From Agapanthus africanus (lineage: Eukaryota; Streptophyta; Magnoliopsida; Asparagales; Amaryllidaceae), in contig JASDDO010000001.1 in the NCBI GenBank assembly GCA_030015575.1, forward strand, positions 134,683,988-134,747,987: a stretch of 64,000 nt of DNA, given 5' to 3'. A model generated the notes under the pieces. That model searched no databases, was not told the origin of the DNA, and worked only from the letters and a program-made list of their open reading frames with translations. How positions within the stretch are numbered: the stretch's first letter is position 1; every line of letters starts with the position of its first letter. The position numbers were made by a program, and so were the translations under genes. This document shows positions 11,470-23,482 of this stretch, piece after piece.

Positions 11470-12063
11470 CACTTGGTCGTGGCTATAGGACGTGGCTGTC
11501 TACTAGTGTCTCCCGGCGACTATTCACGTACGATACGAGATTACGACGAAGTTTTGATCCAAATCGAAACTCCGTGGCAATCCATATTTGAGACTAAAAT
11601 GCGAGATTTACATATCGTTAACTAGTTTTCACAAAACTATTCGATATGGATTCCAAAAAGTGTATCACATATCCAAAGCTATCTAGACGATATTAAACAT
11701 TTCGATCGATGTTTCAAACAATACCAATTCGCAGAGACCTCAACAACTTGAGCCTCACCAAAAATACCCAGAAAGTTTAAAATATCAATATGAAGCACCA
11801 GAAGAAAAACGAGGCAATATCACCTCAAGTCGGTGGCGGAACCACAGCCAAGACATAGTCTAGGCGGCGGTTCCGCGGCCACTTGGTACAGTAAAGTTCT
11901 CCTATTTCTTGAGGCTCCACAAAAAAACCTGCATGATTTTCTGAGAATTTTTAATTGTGAAAATATCAACTTTTGAAAAAATGGACAGAAACCAACATAA
12001 TCCGTGTTTAAAAACTTCGATCGAACACTTCAACGTCTTCTAGTCAATCCTAAGCCTCTAGTT
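11470..12063 (-). other. Leader fragment of the Angela-type element
   Basis: Non-coding stretch between the X3 terminus and the copia primer site, so it is the 5' untranslated part of a minus-strand copia element whose coding region is gone. A GC-rich inverted pair lies at 11832-11882 (GGTGGCGGAACCACAGCC and GGCGGCGGTTCCGCGGCC), echoing the At-1 LTR. No gag frame is visible. Confidence 0.6.
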
Positions 12064-12077
12064 TGGCACTGATACCA
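12064..12077 (-). promoter_or_regulatory. Primer binding site, tRNA-Met type (copia element)
   Basis: Reads TGGTATCAGTGCCA on the minus strand, one mismatch from the usual TGGTATCAGAGC complementary to initiator tRNA-Met. It lies eight bases from the LTR terminus at 12086. Confidence 0.8.
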
Positions 12078-12786
12078 TAAAAGTATGTCTTAGCACCTTT
12101 ACTAGATTTCAATGAGCATCAAGTATGCAATTTTATAAAAATCTTAGAGTGCTAAGTATACTAACCTAGAATCGAACTAGAGAATTAGGGTTTTAAAGTA
12201 AGCAAATAAGTTCTAAACTAAGTGGTGGGAGTTTACAACCTTTAAAGACCGATCCTTCACTTCTAAAACTCCAAGTAGTAGTCTCTAGAACTCTTCTTAA
12301 GGCTCCACTTGAAGAAAGGATCGAGCTTGCTTGTTGTCTTCGATGCCGAAAATGATCCACCTTGAAGTCTCTCTCACTCTAGCTCACACTTCACTAATGA
12401 AGGTATTAGTGAAGTTAACAACCTAAACTAATGGGCTAGATTAGTTTAGCTTGATGAAGTAGGAGATTTTCTCACTAGAAAATATTTTTCTCTTTTCTTT
12501 TCTCAACTCAAGAAAAATCTTGAGAGAGGTAGAATAAGGAGATGAACTTGGATGATATGTGAGAGTCAACCATGATCTAAAGAGATAAGATGAGATGAAG
12601 ATAAATATCTATAAATCAAACAAAAAAGGAGATGAGGCATGGCTTCTACAAACTTCTACAAACCATGACTCGTTATTCTTTTTGTTTAATTCATAAATGT
12701 AACCTTTATCTTCTCATCCTAACCTCATGTGTGATTCTCATACATACTAGTTCTATGTATCATCAACCATGATACAATTATAAATA

Positions 12787-12795
12787 AATACATAC

Positions 12796-12829
<34 letters not shown>

Positions 12830-12850
12830 CACATATATATATAAATATAT
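12787..12850. repeat. ACAT/AT microsatellite
   Basis: Runs of ACAT then AT, followed by TATAAATATATA, inside the copia LTR. Confidence 0.85.
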
Positions 12851-12946
12851 ATAAAGAGAAGAAAATCTTAAGCGGGCTTAATATATCTTAAGTGAGCTTA
12901 ATATTAGTGTGTGTGTGTGTATCAAATATATAAATATATATCAAAT

Positions 12947-13258
12947 TATTAAATCAACACTTGATTCAATAATCCGGTTATATCATTTATAACCGACTAA
13001 TTTCATATATATGTGTGTGTGTTTGTGTCAAAACATTAAATCAACACTTGATTCAATTATCCGGTTATATCACATATAACCGGCTAATATTCAATATAAG
13101 ATATTAATCAACACTTGATTCAATAATCCGGTCATATCGTATATAACCGGCCAATATCAAATATATCTAACATATATATATATAAATGAAATATTGAATC
13201 AACACTTAATTCAATAATCCGGTTATATCACATATAACCTGGCTGATATCAAATATCG
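12947..13258. repeat. Four-copy tandem repeat with CCGGTTATAT palindrome
   Basis: Four units of roughly 68-91 bases begin with ATCAACACTTGATTCAAT. Each contains a near-perfect inverted repeat, CCGGTTATAT, a few bases, then ATATAACCGG (or a variant). Unit lengths differ because the AT/TG run between units varies. Confidence 0.8.
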
Positions 13259-14396
13259 CTAGATTAGAATACGGTATCATATACTCGTATTCAATCAAGC
13301 TCCCACACATATCTCCATACGTGCCCTACTTTGTTTCGCTTGAGCTAGAAAACCTCTGTGTGAGACTCTAAAGACTCGTCAATACACCAGCAGTAGGTAA
13401 TGATCACATCAGATACCCACAAGCCATCAGCGGTACTAGCTGGACGTAACGGCTACCCGGATATTGAACGAATAGAAGATCAACAAGTAAACTTGTCGAT
13501 ACTCCCGTAGAGCCTATAAGCAACACATATCGTACAGTCCGGTCTCTTCGTCTGATAAGTTGCATATCGAGTCTAGGGGTGGAATCGTCAGACCCCAATA
13601 ACTTGATAAGTCATGCCGATGTATGGCCTATAACCTTTCAAGAAACTACTGATAACACTTATCAGTAAATCTCATCAGCCCTGGCCAGAAACTTGGTATT
13701 ATAGCCAATCGATCATAGCGCAACCTCAACTCCCAATACCAGGAGAGACAAAACCCCTCTTATCGCTCACTGCCTCCATATGACTCGGGACTGTACCCAA
13801 AATCCACATGTTTGCATGACTCCTTTGAGCCGTGGTAGGAAAGAAATCAAAGCACAGTGGGAACCACACAACACACTATGACGATCTCGGGTCTACAGAC
13901 TAATCTGTACATGTATCACCAGAGAAACTGCTATCTGACGATAGGTATGGTACCATCTAAGAGTTCTCGGCAAGTCCTGTTCAGTGTACCCATTCTCTAA
14001 TGAGCACATGTGTACAATCTTTGATGTCAAACACCAATGGTTATGGGATCAACTATTGCCCCATACAGGATCAAGAAACGTACACACTATTCTACTCTGG
14101 AATATCGATGTCCTGTCTCGATACTCCATCGACTAGGAACTGTTAAAGGATGTGCTTGTGGACTACACAAGTCCTACTAGTATGATCTGCATCATAATTC
14201 TGGTAGTCAAGCCAACATCCTAAGAGCTTTATAAACATGTATCTATGAGATAGTAAACTAAAACAAGTGTACATGTTAAGATAAAGAGCAACCAGATAGC
14301 ATACTATCATGTCGAGCAAGAAAATCCTCTATATATATGTCCAAGCATCCACTATAATATGCAATAGTGGCCTCTAGGGCATACATATTCCTAACA

Positions 14397-15434
14397 GAAG
14401 GGACCGGCCCCATGACAAAGAATGAAACAGTAAATTATTTTAATGCAATTTTTAGAAATAAATGTATGAAAATGGGCAAAAAGCCAAAATTTTGTAAACC
14501 CCATGACTTATGTGCAAAAAGAAATAATCACATGAGGCATGGGGATGCAAAAATGCCATTTAGAAAAGCCCAAGGGGCTATATGCAAAGTGTGTAACCTA
14601 TAAAAGGCAAACAAGATGAGAAAATTAAGGACAACTTTCATTTCCCTCAAAAATATTAAGGTTTATACCTCCTTCTCCTTCCTCAAGGTTTTAAAAATTC
14701 TTTTGGGAGTTTAACTCCATAATAAAAATTCTTTTAGGAGTTTAACTCCACTTAAAATCCTCTTGGAAGTTTAACTCCATAAAAATAAAAATCCTTTTTT
14801 CTGGGAGTTTAACTTCAAAATCCCTCGGGAGTTTAACTCCCAGTCCCGGGGCTAAGCCCCTTTTTCTGCCGACGCCCAGCGGGCGGGTAACCCACTGGCG
14901 CCCAGTGCCCATATGCAACGCGTGTGAATCGCCGGCACCCACGTGCCACGTACGTGACCCTGTGGCGCCCAGCGTCCACCGCCTCGCATATAACCCGCGG
15001 GCGCCAAGCACCCGCGTGCAATCTCACACGTCCTTAGGACGCTCCTCACCCCTCTTTTTTCCTCATGCTCCACACTCAAAACACACTCCCCATTAGAAAA
15101 AATTCTAACGGGACGCTGCCCCGCACCCCGCAAGGGGGCTACCCTTAACCCTCAGCCCGCTATCCGGATAGCGGGATCTCGGTAAACTCTGTGAGGCCCC
15201 CGATACGTCCAAATCCCCTTCAAAACACAACACACGGACATTGCATATTGAGTTTGCATGACCAGTTTTACCCGTCAATCGGAGGTCCCCTCGCTCAGCT
15301 TAGTCCGCAGCTGCTGGAGATTCGGATCCCCACAATCAATAAATCTCGGCCTACCGCAGGCAGGGGGAATCTTTAATGCGCCTGACAAGAGATACGTATT
15401 CCTATTTCAATAGGGTGACGAAAAACACTTTACA
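14397..15434 (+). repeat. Tat-1 5' LTR (truncated at its left)
   Basis: Contains a plus-strand TATA box (14588-14599) and then several GGGAGTTTAACTCC-type inverted repeats (14702-14840). A GC-rich block follows (14840-15030) with four variants of GGCGCCCA and palindromes such as GGGGCTAAGCCCC. Its end resembles palLTR (shared CCCCACAATCA and AGGGGGAATCT). It is bounded on the left by the copia LTR, so its own terminus is missing. The end at TTTACA (15434) is inferred, not proven by a second LTR. Confidence 0.6.
14588..14599 (+). promoter_or_regulatory. Tat-1 LTR TATA box
   Basis: CCTATAAAAGGC, upstream of the leader and gag in the correct orientation. Confidence 0.55.
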
Positions 15435-15440
15435 GATTTT

Positions 15441-15458
15441 AGAACGTCCGGTGGGACC
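15441..15458 (+). promoter_or_regulatory. Candidate Tat-1 primer binding site (decayed)
   Basis: AGAACGTCCGGTGGGACC lies just after the inferred LTR end, in the position and general pattern of Tat primer sites, but the expected TGG start is absent. Weak call. Confidence 0.3.
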
Positions 15459-15545
15459 TTTTTTCTCCTCCCATATTTCGAGTTAAGCGTTCATGCGAAC
15501 TCAATCAACATATATATCGATTGCCTGTACTTAAATCATGCTTCT

Positions 15546-18028
15546 TTGTGTAGGATAACAGCTTTCCAATCACAGTTTTCAAATTCAACGAAAATGTCTC
15601 CAAGGACCGGTTCGATCTCTGAGGCAGCTCCGATCCTATACGTGGTCAAGATCAATGTTCGCGTGGTTCTCCCCGCAAGTCTCGTTCGGCAGTGGGAGGA
15701 ACCGTCCCGCCAATTTGGTTCCGTCATTATCTACCCTGCTGGAAGCGCTCATCTGGCGAAAATCCCGGCAAACCAAGTGGCCAAACCAACCTCAAGGGGT
15801 AGGAGACCGAACGTCATAGTCACAAAGGCACCCCACCCCAAGCGCAAATCTGCAATTGAACGGCTCTCCATTGTCCCGACTGGGGGCAAGGCCGTCAACA
15901 CCAATGAGGCTACAAAACGGCCCCGCCAAGCTCAGACGGTTCCCTTAACAATTTCATGATCGGGCGTCTTTTCTGTACTCTCTATTAATCGGCCTACGGT
16001 GTCTTCCTGAAAAGTCAAAGCCTGCCAAGTGCTCAAATCAGAAAAGCTGAGGCAGAAGCGGCTCAAATATAGAGATAACAAGAAGGCCAGGACTCCGGCC
16101 AAGTGGAATTTTGTGAGATTCCAAGAGCAGGGTTATCCCGCGAGAACAGCTGAGTCGGCCGTAAGAGTCAACAACTCCTACGAACCCCTGAAGTGGGTTC
16201 AGAAAAACGCCATGACCGCCAGAATCAAGAAGACAGCAGTCTGAACGATGCTACAAAGAGACGTGTCTCGGCCCCAATAGAGAAAGCATGACACCGTCTT
16301 TTCAAGAGTCTATCAAGCACTCTGTGCCGCATGAAAGCAACGGAGCAAATCCAGAGGAAAAAAAGTGCCAGCACCACTCAAGAACCCAGTCAAGCCAACC
16401 GTCTTCAATCAATTGTCCGTTACCGAAACAGGAGGGCCACGACAGCAATCCACGAAATCAGCTGCCAATAATAAAAAGATGTCCGGATATGTTAACCACA
16501 CGGTGTACATAGAGGGAACGCGTCCTAGCGACAACCTTCGTAGCAAAAGCAAGGACGAGGCCACCACATCCCAAGCCCGATTTGGCTTGAATATGGCCTC
16601 CACTTCCAAAGTTCGGCCTCCTCCGCATGACGATGAAAACCCTCTTGATGAGGCCGATAGGCAAAAAAAACCTCAGTCCATGTGGAGTCAATCTCGGATA
16701 GCGAGGAAGAGCCGACTTTCTACCCTAAGACCGCAGAGAAAGAGCTGCTTCAAGAGCTCCGAAAACAGCTCAGGAGCAAAGATAAAGAGATGGCCAAACT
16801 TTATTCAAAAATTGATAACCTGATGAACGTTGTGATGCAGCTCAAGGCTCAAGTTACTTGGGCACTCTCCAATCAAGCACAAGTCTTTACTCATGAACCG
16901 GGTGATAAAAACCCGAAGCAAATGATACCCGTCCCTTCGGATCCAAGTTTAGGCGAGCCGCAAGAAAGCCGGCCACATTCCACTTCTAGGGATGCCTTGG
17001 CCCCGAATGGCACTATCCCGCTAATACAAGGTCGGATAATGGATTTGAACACCAGCAAGGTTAAAACATTGGTGGCTGAAGCCGAAGCTCAGAAAGAAAT
17101 TGGCAGTAGTGGGCCGCCATATCCTGCACAGTACGATCTGATCGAGTTCCCCAGCGGCTATGTCATTCTTAAGTTCAGAAGATTTGACGGGACAGGAAAC
17201 GCAAATCAGCACGTCGCCCATTTTAAAGCATCATGCGGAAATACAGAGGGCAATGATGCACTCCTTCTTCGTCAGTTTGTCAACATCTGACTGGTGTCGC
17301 TTTCAACTGGTACACGAGCATACCAGACGCGCCCGTCACTAATTTTTCCCAAATGGAGTCTCTGTTTCGGCAAAGGTTCATGAGTGTCAGTGATAAGATA
17401 TTCATTGCTGACCTTGTGAGGACCAAGCCGGGGGAGAACGAAAGCAATACGGACTTTATCGCCCGATGGCGTAATCTCACGGTCAAGTGCAAACCGCCGC
17501 TGGAGCAGGACCAGTCCATCGGCCTTCTCATTGGAACCTCGGCAATTGTATGGTCCCATTCTTATGTACAGGAGACCTCAAGACATTTCAAGAGTTGACC
17601 AAGAGAGTACAAATACTGGAACGCTCGAAGGAAGAGTCTGCCCAGGACCCTCAGAGCGATAAGGCTTAGAAGAACTAAAAGGACAACAACCGTAAAAGCG
17701 GGATTCCAGTAATACCAATGCTTTCAATGTGTCTAACAATGAAGGCAAGCGAAAGGCGGGCGGATCAAAAATAGACAGGGCTCGAAAGCCAGTGCTAGGA
17801 GGAGAAGGGCCTTCAGTAGAGGAGAAAAAGAACAAAGTCTACTCTTTCAGAAGGAAAAAGGTCCGCAAGATATTCAAAGATGCCTTGAACAACATTCTAC
17901 AATTGCTAGAGTCGAAAAGACTTCATGAAGCAAAAATGACCGAAAATCCTCTATATTGCCCGTACCACAGAGTAGTGAGCCATGCGATCAAGAATTGCTT
18001 TATTTTCAAAGACTGGGTCGAAAAGTAG
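15546..18028 (+). pseudogene. Tat-1 gag (broken)
   Basis: The capsid protein. The N-terminal region (15546-16823) is basic, serine-rich and poorly conserved, in at least three frames. The recognisable capsid core runs from about 16690 to 17600: a coiled-coil-like segment (ELLQELRKQLRSKDKEM), then YDGTGNANQHVAHF-like text and WYTSIPDAPV, FRQRFM, LVRTKPGENES and FIARWRNL, all typical of Tat gag. A stop at about 17288 interrupts the core. The nucleocapsid end at 17945-18020 has CPYHRVVSHAIKNCFIFKDWVE, the Tat-type CPYH-H-C block, in place of the classical knuckle. A stop follows directly at about 18027. Confidence 0.8.
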
Positions 18029-18716
18029 TACAAGACCGGAGAGATCGAGCTGTCCAAGAGTGTGTTGGTGAACAATCAAGCTGCAACCGCCAACTTTATA
18101 CAGACACAAACTGAAGCCTTCTGGGACTGAACCCGCTACCCTGAGAAATGAAACTGACCCACCGTAGCCTTCATGGAACATGCACATATCTAATAAGATG
18201 AAGAAGATGCTAAAACTACTTTAGAAAGATCTCAGAACAGAATGGGAGGGGCAGAAGGAGCCCACCATTTCATCTACCAATTCGGCTCAATCGGGCTCAA
18301 AATCCAAAAGGCTAAAGAAGAAGAAAAAAGAAAGGTGTGGCTCTAGGAGAAAGGGAGTCAGCGGGAAAATTGATCATTCAAAGTCATATCTATTCGCTCG
18401 AAAACTATGAGAAAAAGAAAAGAACTCTAATTCAATTGAAGGAGTTCTTCCCCATAAAAGCAGCCGAGATTCTGGAAGAGCTAGAAGAAGAATCAAATGA
18501 TGAGGTCCCTGCCACGACCTGATATGTCATCCACCTTGGTAGTGACTCTGAGGAATAGCTTTGTTTTGCTTAAGAGGATGAGGAGCTCGCCATGAAGCCA
18601 ACCAAATCCATCTCAGAAGTGGCAAGGCTCTACTGCCAAATCAAGCCAATGCCCCAAAAGGGAAGGAAAAACATGTCGCTAATGAAGAAAATGGCGTAAA
18701 GCCGACTCATGAAGAT
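18029..18716 (+). other. Tat-1 gag-protease spacer
   Basis: Decayed coding sequence with fragments in several frames, for example 18337-18522, which is rich in lysine and glutamate. I recognise no domain. It lies where the low-conservation gag tail of Tat elements is expected. Confidence 0.5.
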
Positions 18717-19391
18717 TTGAGTTCTCCGGTAGATTATAATGTCTTGGCTCACCTCCATAAGCTTTCATCTCTCTTAAGCATCTATGATGCTCTGGTCCTA
18801 ACCAAGGAGCTCAGAGATGTTCTGATTCATGCCCTGCAAAACCCCGAGCGGTATCAGGCTCGTTTTACGGAAATTAATATGAAAGAGGCTCAATACACTT
18901 TGCATACAGCCGCGATCACATTTAAAGATGAAGACCTGCTACTGGGAACAGCTGAGCATAACCGGACGCTTTATATAACAGGGTATAGTGACGGAGACCG
19001 GAATAACCATATATTGATTGATTAGGGGTCCTCAGTGAACATCGTGAACTTGCGGACTCTGAAAAGTTTGTCATTGGACGTCCGACACCTGTCAAGGGAA
19101 AGGATAGTCATCTAAGGTTTCAACGAAAACTGCCAGCAAGTTCTGGGGTCCATACCTCTGCCAATCAATTTTGGGGATCTGCAAACCGAAGCTAAAATAT
19201 ACGTGAGTGACGCCGGCACATCTTACAAGATTCTCCTGGGACGGCCGAGGCTCTACGATTATGGTATCGTTCCATCAACTCTCCATCAATACATGAAGTA
19301 TACAAAAAATGGCGAAGAAAGACGCATTGACGGAGACATCCAGCCATTCGGTGTAATGATGTCCGATATGAAGATTCTCGGTAATTTGTAA
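18717..19391 (+). pseudogene. Tat-1 aspartic protease (stop in active site)
   Basis: Aspartic protease of the polyprotein. The upstream region reads LHKLSSLLSIYDALVLTKELRDVLIHAL and AAITFKDEDLLLG, both characteristic of Tat elements. The active-site block is ILID-stop-GSSVNIV at about 19010-19040, so a stop codon replaces the residue after the catalytic aspartate. The later block YKILLGRPRLYDYGIVPSTLHQYMKY with INGEERRIDGD-like text is at 19215-19350. A second stop lies near 19113. The enzyme cannot be produced from this copy. Confidence 0.82.
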
Positions 19392-20341
19392 ACCCCCAAA
19401 ATGCTGAGCCACGGCTGACCAAGGGCAGAACGTTTCCGAAACTCAAAATTCAATCTGAGTCGGCTGTCGCTTTCAAAAGCAAAAACACCCAAGTGCGTCC
19501 ACGTTTCGGCAGTGACACTGATGAGTCCGACGCTGGAAGTCTGTCCTTCCGTAAAACTCGCCCTCATTTCGGTAGCGATACGGACGAGTCTGATATTGAA
19601 GGCCCATCCGGAAGCAAAATTCGCCCTCGTTTAGGCAACGACACTGAAAAATCAGAAGAAGACGACCCGTCTTACAGCAGCTGTGCAAATTGGGCTCTCG
19701 TGGAAAAAGCTAAGCTAAGAGAGACCTTCGAAGTTATAGAAGGGCCCCTAGCCGTCACAAGGATGCCGAAGCAGATGTGCATAGAGCTTGATGCGTTATC
19801 AGTCTCCACCGTGGACCAGCTGAAAACTTTCTACATTCCCGGAAGGAAAATTGGACAGAAGGGCATCTTATTTTATGGGTCAAATCCTGTCGCGCATCCG
19901 GATAATTTGTCTATCACGTGCCTTCCCTATGAGAGAGGCATCAAAGCAGTCCTCAATCCCAAATATCACGCACCCGAGATACAAGAATATTTTAAAAAGT
20001 ACAGATATCGGTTATATCAAACGGATTCCGAAGCGAAGTTTTATGAGGGGTTGTGGCATTTGCCTCAGGTCCGAGGACTCATCGATGGAAAAATCCTAGA
20101 TAGACGGGGCATAGGTTTCATTCAACCTGATGCCAAAGAATGCTACATGATCCATGTTGGTGAAACCAGCGAAAGGTCAAATGATGACGACGAGCTAACC
20201 GAGCCAGAAGAAAACCATCAAGAGCTCAAAGATGGCGGACAAGCAACCTTCGACGAGCTAACCGAGATTGATTTAAGAACGCCCGATAATCCAAGGCCGA
20301 CCTACATCAGCTCACTCTTGTCAGAGGAAATGAAAGAGTAG
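19392..20341 (+). pseudogene. Tat-1 protease-RT linker with triplicated acidic segment
   Basis: An open stretch of about 280 codons up to a stop at 20339. Its first third contains three 63-base in-frame repeats (19496-19558, 19559-19621, 19622-19672) with core RPRFGSDTDESD / RPHFGSDTDESD / RPRLGNDTEKSE. The rest has MCIELDALSVSTVDQLKTFYIP and PNPKYHAPEIQEYF-like text, followed by an acidic DDDELTEPEEN segment. This region joins protease to RT in Tat elements and has no assigned enzyme activity. It is among the longest uninterrupted frames of Tat-1. Confidence 0.7.
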
Positions 20342-21400
20342 ATAGTCGCCCTGCTGCATGAGTTCGCTGATTGTTTGGCGTGGACGTACAAAGAAATGCT
20401 TGGCCTCTCCCATGAAGTTGCCATGCATAAGCTGGCTATATCTCCTGATGCCAAGCCAGTCAAACAAGCTCCTCGAAGAATGAGAAGGGAGCTAGAAGAA
20501 AAGGTCTTCAAGGAAACCAAGAAACTCATCGATGCCAACTTCATCAGAGAAGAGAAACATGCGGACTGGATCACAAGCATCATACCAGTGAAAAAGAAGA
20601 ATGGGAAAATCCGAGTCTGTGTCGACTTCAGAGACCTTAACAAGGCATGCCCTTAAGATGATTTCCCGCTTTCGGTGATGGAAATGATGGTCGATGACAC
20701 CCCGAATTACGAGATGTTCACTTCATGGATGGTTCGTCTGGGTACAATCAAATAAAAATGTTAATTGTGGATGAGAAGCATACAGCATTCGAACCCCAAT
20801 CGGCATATACTGTTACAAAGTAATGCTGTTTGGACTAAAGAACGCAGGTGCTACATATCAAAGGGTAATGACCAAGATCTTTGACGACTTAATCCATAAA
20901 TTCATCGAATGTTATGTTGATGATTTGGTCGTCAAGACTAAATCCAAGGCCGATCACATCCAAGACCTCAGAACCGTTTTCACCATACTGAAAGAATGCG
21001 ATCTAAAGATGAATCCTCTGAAGTGCACTTTGGGCGTGTCGTCGGGAAAATTCTTAGGCTTCATAGTCCGACATCGGGGTATCGAAGTTGACCTATCAAA
21101 GATAATGGCGATCATGGAGATGACTCCTCCAAAGAATCTGACGCAACTGAGATCCTCTCAATGCAAGCTTGCTTATATACGAAGGTTTATCTCAAATTTA
21201 TCGGGAGATGTAGGCCCTTCTCAAAGCTCATGAAGAAAGGAGCTCCTTTTTCTGGGATGCCGAATGTTAAGAAGCGTTCGAAAATATCAAATAGTACATG
21301 TTGCACCCTCCAGTGCTTGCTGCTCCCATTCCAAAAAAACCGCTGATTCTCTACACTGCCGCGCTAGATGAATCACTCGGCATGCTCCTTACTCAGAATA
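20342..21400 (+). pseudogene. Tat-1 reverse transcriptase (broken)
   Basis: Fingers at 20375-20656: FADCLAWTYKEMLGL-like text, SPDAKPVKQAPRRMRRE, IIPVKKKNGKIRVCVDFRDLNKACP, then a stop at 20654. The palm includes LFGLKNAGATYQRVM (20823 on) and the catalytic YVDDLVVKTK near 20910-20940, with the aspartate pair retained. The thumb region FLGFIVRHRGIEVDLSKI follows, then a decayed connection with a frame change after 21230. The stretch 20657-20822 has several stops (for example near 20755). Non-functional. Confidence 0.85.
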
Positions 21401-21720
21401 ACGAGGAAGGAAAAGAAAATGCCCTCTACTAACTTAGTCGAACATTAGTAGGGGTGGAACATAACTATTCCCCGATTGAAAAGCAGTGTATGGCCCTGAT
21501 ATTCGCCGTAAAGAAGCTAAGGCACTATCTAATCACTCATCGGTTCATGCTGATCTCTAAGGTCGATACGCTTAAACACTTAATGACCAAGGCAAGCCTA
21601 ACCGGCAAAATGGAAAGATGGGCTATCATGCAGCTTGAGTTCAACATAGTCTATACCCCTCAGAAAGCAATGAAAGGGCAAGCCTTCACCGACATCCTCG
21701 CTGCTCATCCCATACCTGAA
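21401..21720 (+). pseudogene. Tat-1 RNase H (first domain)
   Basis: Standard Ty3/gypsy RNase H remnant: YSPIEKQCMALIFAVKKLRHYLITHRF followed by LMTKASLTGKMERWAIMQLEFNIVYTPQKAMKGQAFTDILAAHP. A stop at about 21430 precedes it. The DALKHLL-type position is read as DTLKHLM. It joins directly to the second RNase H domain. Confidence 0.82.
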
Positions 21721-22250
21721 GGGTCGTCGCTCAATTGCGAGTTACCCGATGAACAAGTGCTGCACCTCGAGGATAACGAGCCATGTTGGGAGCTCTATAT
21801 CGATGGAGCCTCGTCAATAAGGACCTCCAGCAAATCAAGCGTCTCGGAGATAAAAGCAGGGATAGGATTGGTGTTTATCATGCCATCAATGGGAACCCTA
21901 CGACGTTCTTTCGTTCTCACCGAGCCTCGGACAAACAACAAGACTGAGTACGAAGCTCTGATAGCTGGTCTGGAGCTCGCTATAGAAATGGAAATCCTTC
22001 GGCTACGAGTCTACCGGTGATTCCCAGCTTGTCGTTAACCAAGTGAGCGGTGACTACAAGATATATAAGACCGAGTTAGCTCAATACAGTAGCCGAGTAG
22101 TGGAACTCATAAAACATTTCACCCATATTGAACTGATGAGAGTTCCTAGGGCGTTGAACGAAAAAGGCAATATACTCGCTAGCTTAGCCAAGGAGCTGGT
22201 TGATCTCGATATGGATGAAATTCTGATAACAGTCAGAAGCCAATAAATTC
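21721..22250 (+). pseudogene. Tat-1 archaeal-type RNase H (second domain)
   Basis: Extra RNase H typical of the Tat lineage. ELYIDGASS (about 21790) carries the first catalytic aspartate, NNKTEYEALIAGLELAIEMEI (about 21935) the glutamate, and DSQLVVNQVSGDY (about 22018) the second aspartate, with a frame change between the last two near 22015. LASLAKELVD closes the domain. The catalytic set is still visible, but the frame is broken. Confidence 0.85.
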
Positions 22251-23482
22251 TATCTCCAGTCTCTTTGCGTGAAGAAGAAAGCGTAGAATAAGAGAACAAC
22301 CCTGCCAAAGAAGCTCTGATCATTCAAGACAAGCCCGACTGGAGAGAACCCTTCATAGAGTACCTCCGATACGACAAGCTGCCCGAAGAAAAATCTGTGA
22401 GGGTTCAGCTGAAGAAGATAGCTCTCCGATACATGTTTGTAAATAATACGCTATACCGCAGATCATATGACCAACTTTGGCTCAGGTGTCTATTATCGGC
22501 CGAATCCCAAAAGGTCATGAAAGAAGTTCACTTGGGCATCTGCAGAGTTCACCAATCCGACCCCAAAATACGGCTTCAAATCAAATGGCTGGGATATTAT
22601 TGGCCTACTATGATAAGGGATTGCGAAGAGCAAGCGAAGAAATGTCATCTCTGCCAAATTCACGGTGACTTCATTCACAAGCATCCAAATCCATTGCATC
22701 CTATGGTGGCGTCATGGCCCTTTGAAGTTTGGGGCACCAACATATTTGGCCCGATCGATCCTCCATCATCTAAAGGCCACCGGTTCATATTGGCTGCAAC
22801 TAACTAGTTCTTCAGATAGGCTAAAGCTATCCTGCTAAAAGAAGTCAAGATAGAAGATATTCTGACGTTCTTCCAGCATAATATTCTCTGCCGCTTCGGT
22901 ACGCCGAGAAGAATCATATCTGACAACAGGACTCCTTTCAAGAGTTTCAAAGTCTCAAGGTTCGCTACTCAGCACACAATAGACTAGAGATATTCTTCCA
23001 TCTATAATCCAAGAGCTAATGGCTAGCTGAAACCTTCAATAAAACTCTATGCAAGCTCTTGAGGAAAAATGCTTCAGCCAACAAAAGAGACTGGAATCTC
23101 AAGCTCCAAGAAGCGTTATGGGCATATCGTACCATGCACCGCACTCCAACTCAATCCACTCCATACTCACTACTCTTCGGATTGGAAGCGATCATCCCCC
23201 TCCAAGTCGAAATTCCAAACCTAAGGACGGCCGTCCAGCACGATTTGACTGAGGAGGAAAACGTTCTCCTTTGACTCGAAGAACTTGACGCCCTCGAAGA
23301 AAAGAGACTCGCAGTACAGCAAAATCTGGAACTGTACCGAGTCCAAATGTCACGGGCCTATGATAAAATGACCCATCTCCGTGCTTTTAAAAAAGGCGAA
23401 TTGGTGTTGGTCCTAAAAAAGACCGATCATCCCCAATCGACATACCAAGAGAAAATTCGAGCCAAACTGGGAAGGATCATAC
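22251..23482 (+). pseudogene. Tat-1 integrase, 5' part (broken, catalytic residues lost)
   Basis: The zinc region at 22440-22680 keeps HLGICRVHQS and CHLCQIHG. The core starts at WPFEVWGTNIFGPI, where the first catalytic aspartate is replaced by asparagine. A stop occurs at about 22804. The second motif ISDNRTPF keeps its aspartate. The third, NPRANG, is followed by a stop (about 23024) and LKPSIK, so the glutamate position is lost. The C-terminal stretch LQEALWAYRTMHRTPTQSTPYSLLFGLEAIIPLQVEI is clear at 23100-23215, and KKGELVLVLKK near 23390. It ends at 23482, where the X element was inserted; the last segment lies at 51096-51203. Confidence 0.85.

Larger units (their letters stand above)
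12086..14396 (-). repeat. Angela-type Ty1/copia 5' LTR
   Basis: In element sense it starts TGTTAGGAATATGTATGCCC then TAGAGGCCACTAT, closely resembling the known start of Angela-clade LTRs, and ends at 12086 beside the tRNA-Met primer site. Length is about 2.3 kb. The inner part has AT microsatellites (12787-12850) and four diverged tandem units (12947-13258). No matching second LTR is in the window. Lineage assignment rests on the terminal sequence only, since no polymerase remains. Confidence 0.75.

Noticed and set aside
14742..15133. GC-rich overlapping frames as a possible host exon
   Set aside because: They overlap in several frames on both strands within the Tat-1 LTR and contain GGCGCCCA repeats; GC-rich composition alone explains the lack of stops.
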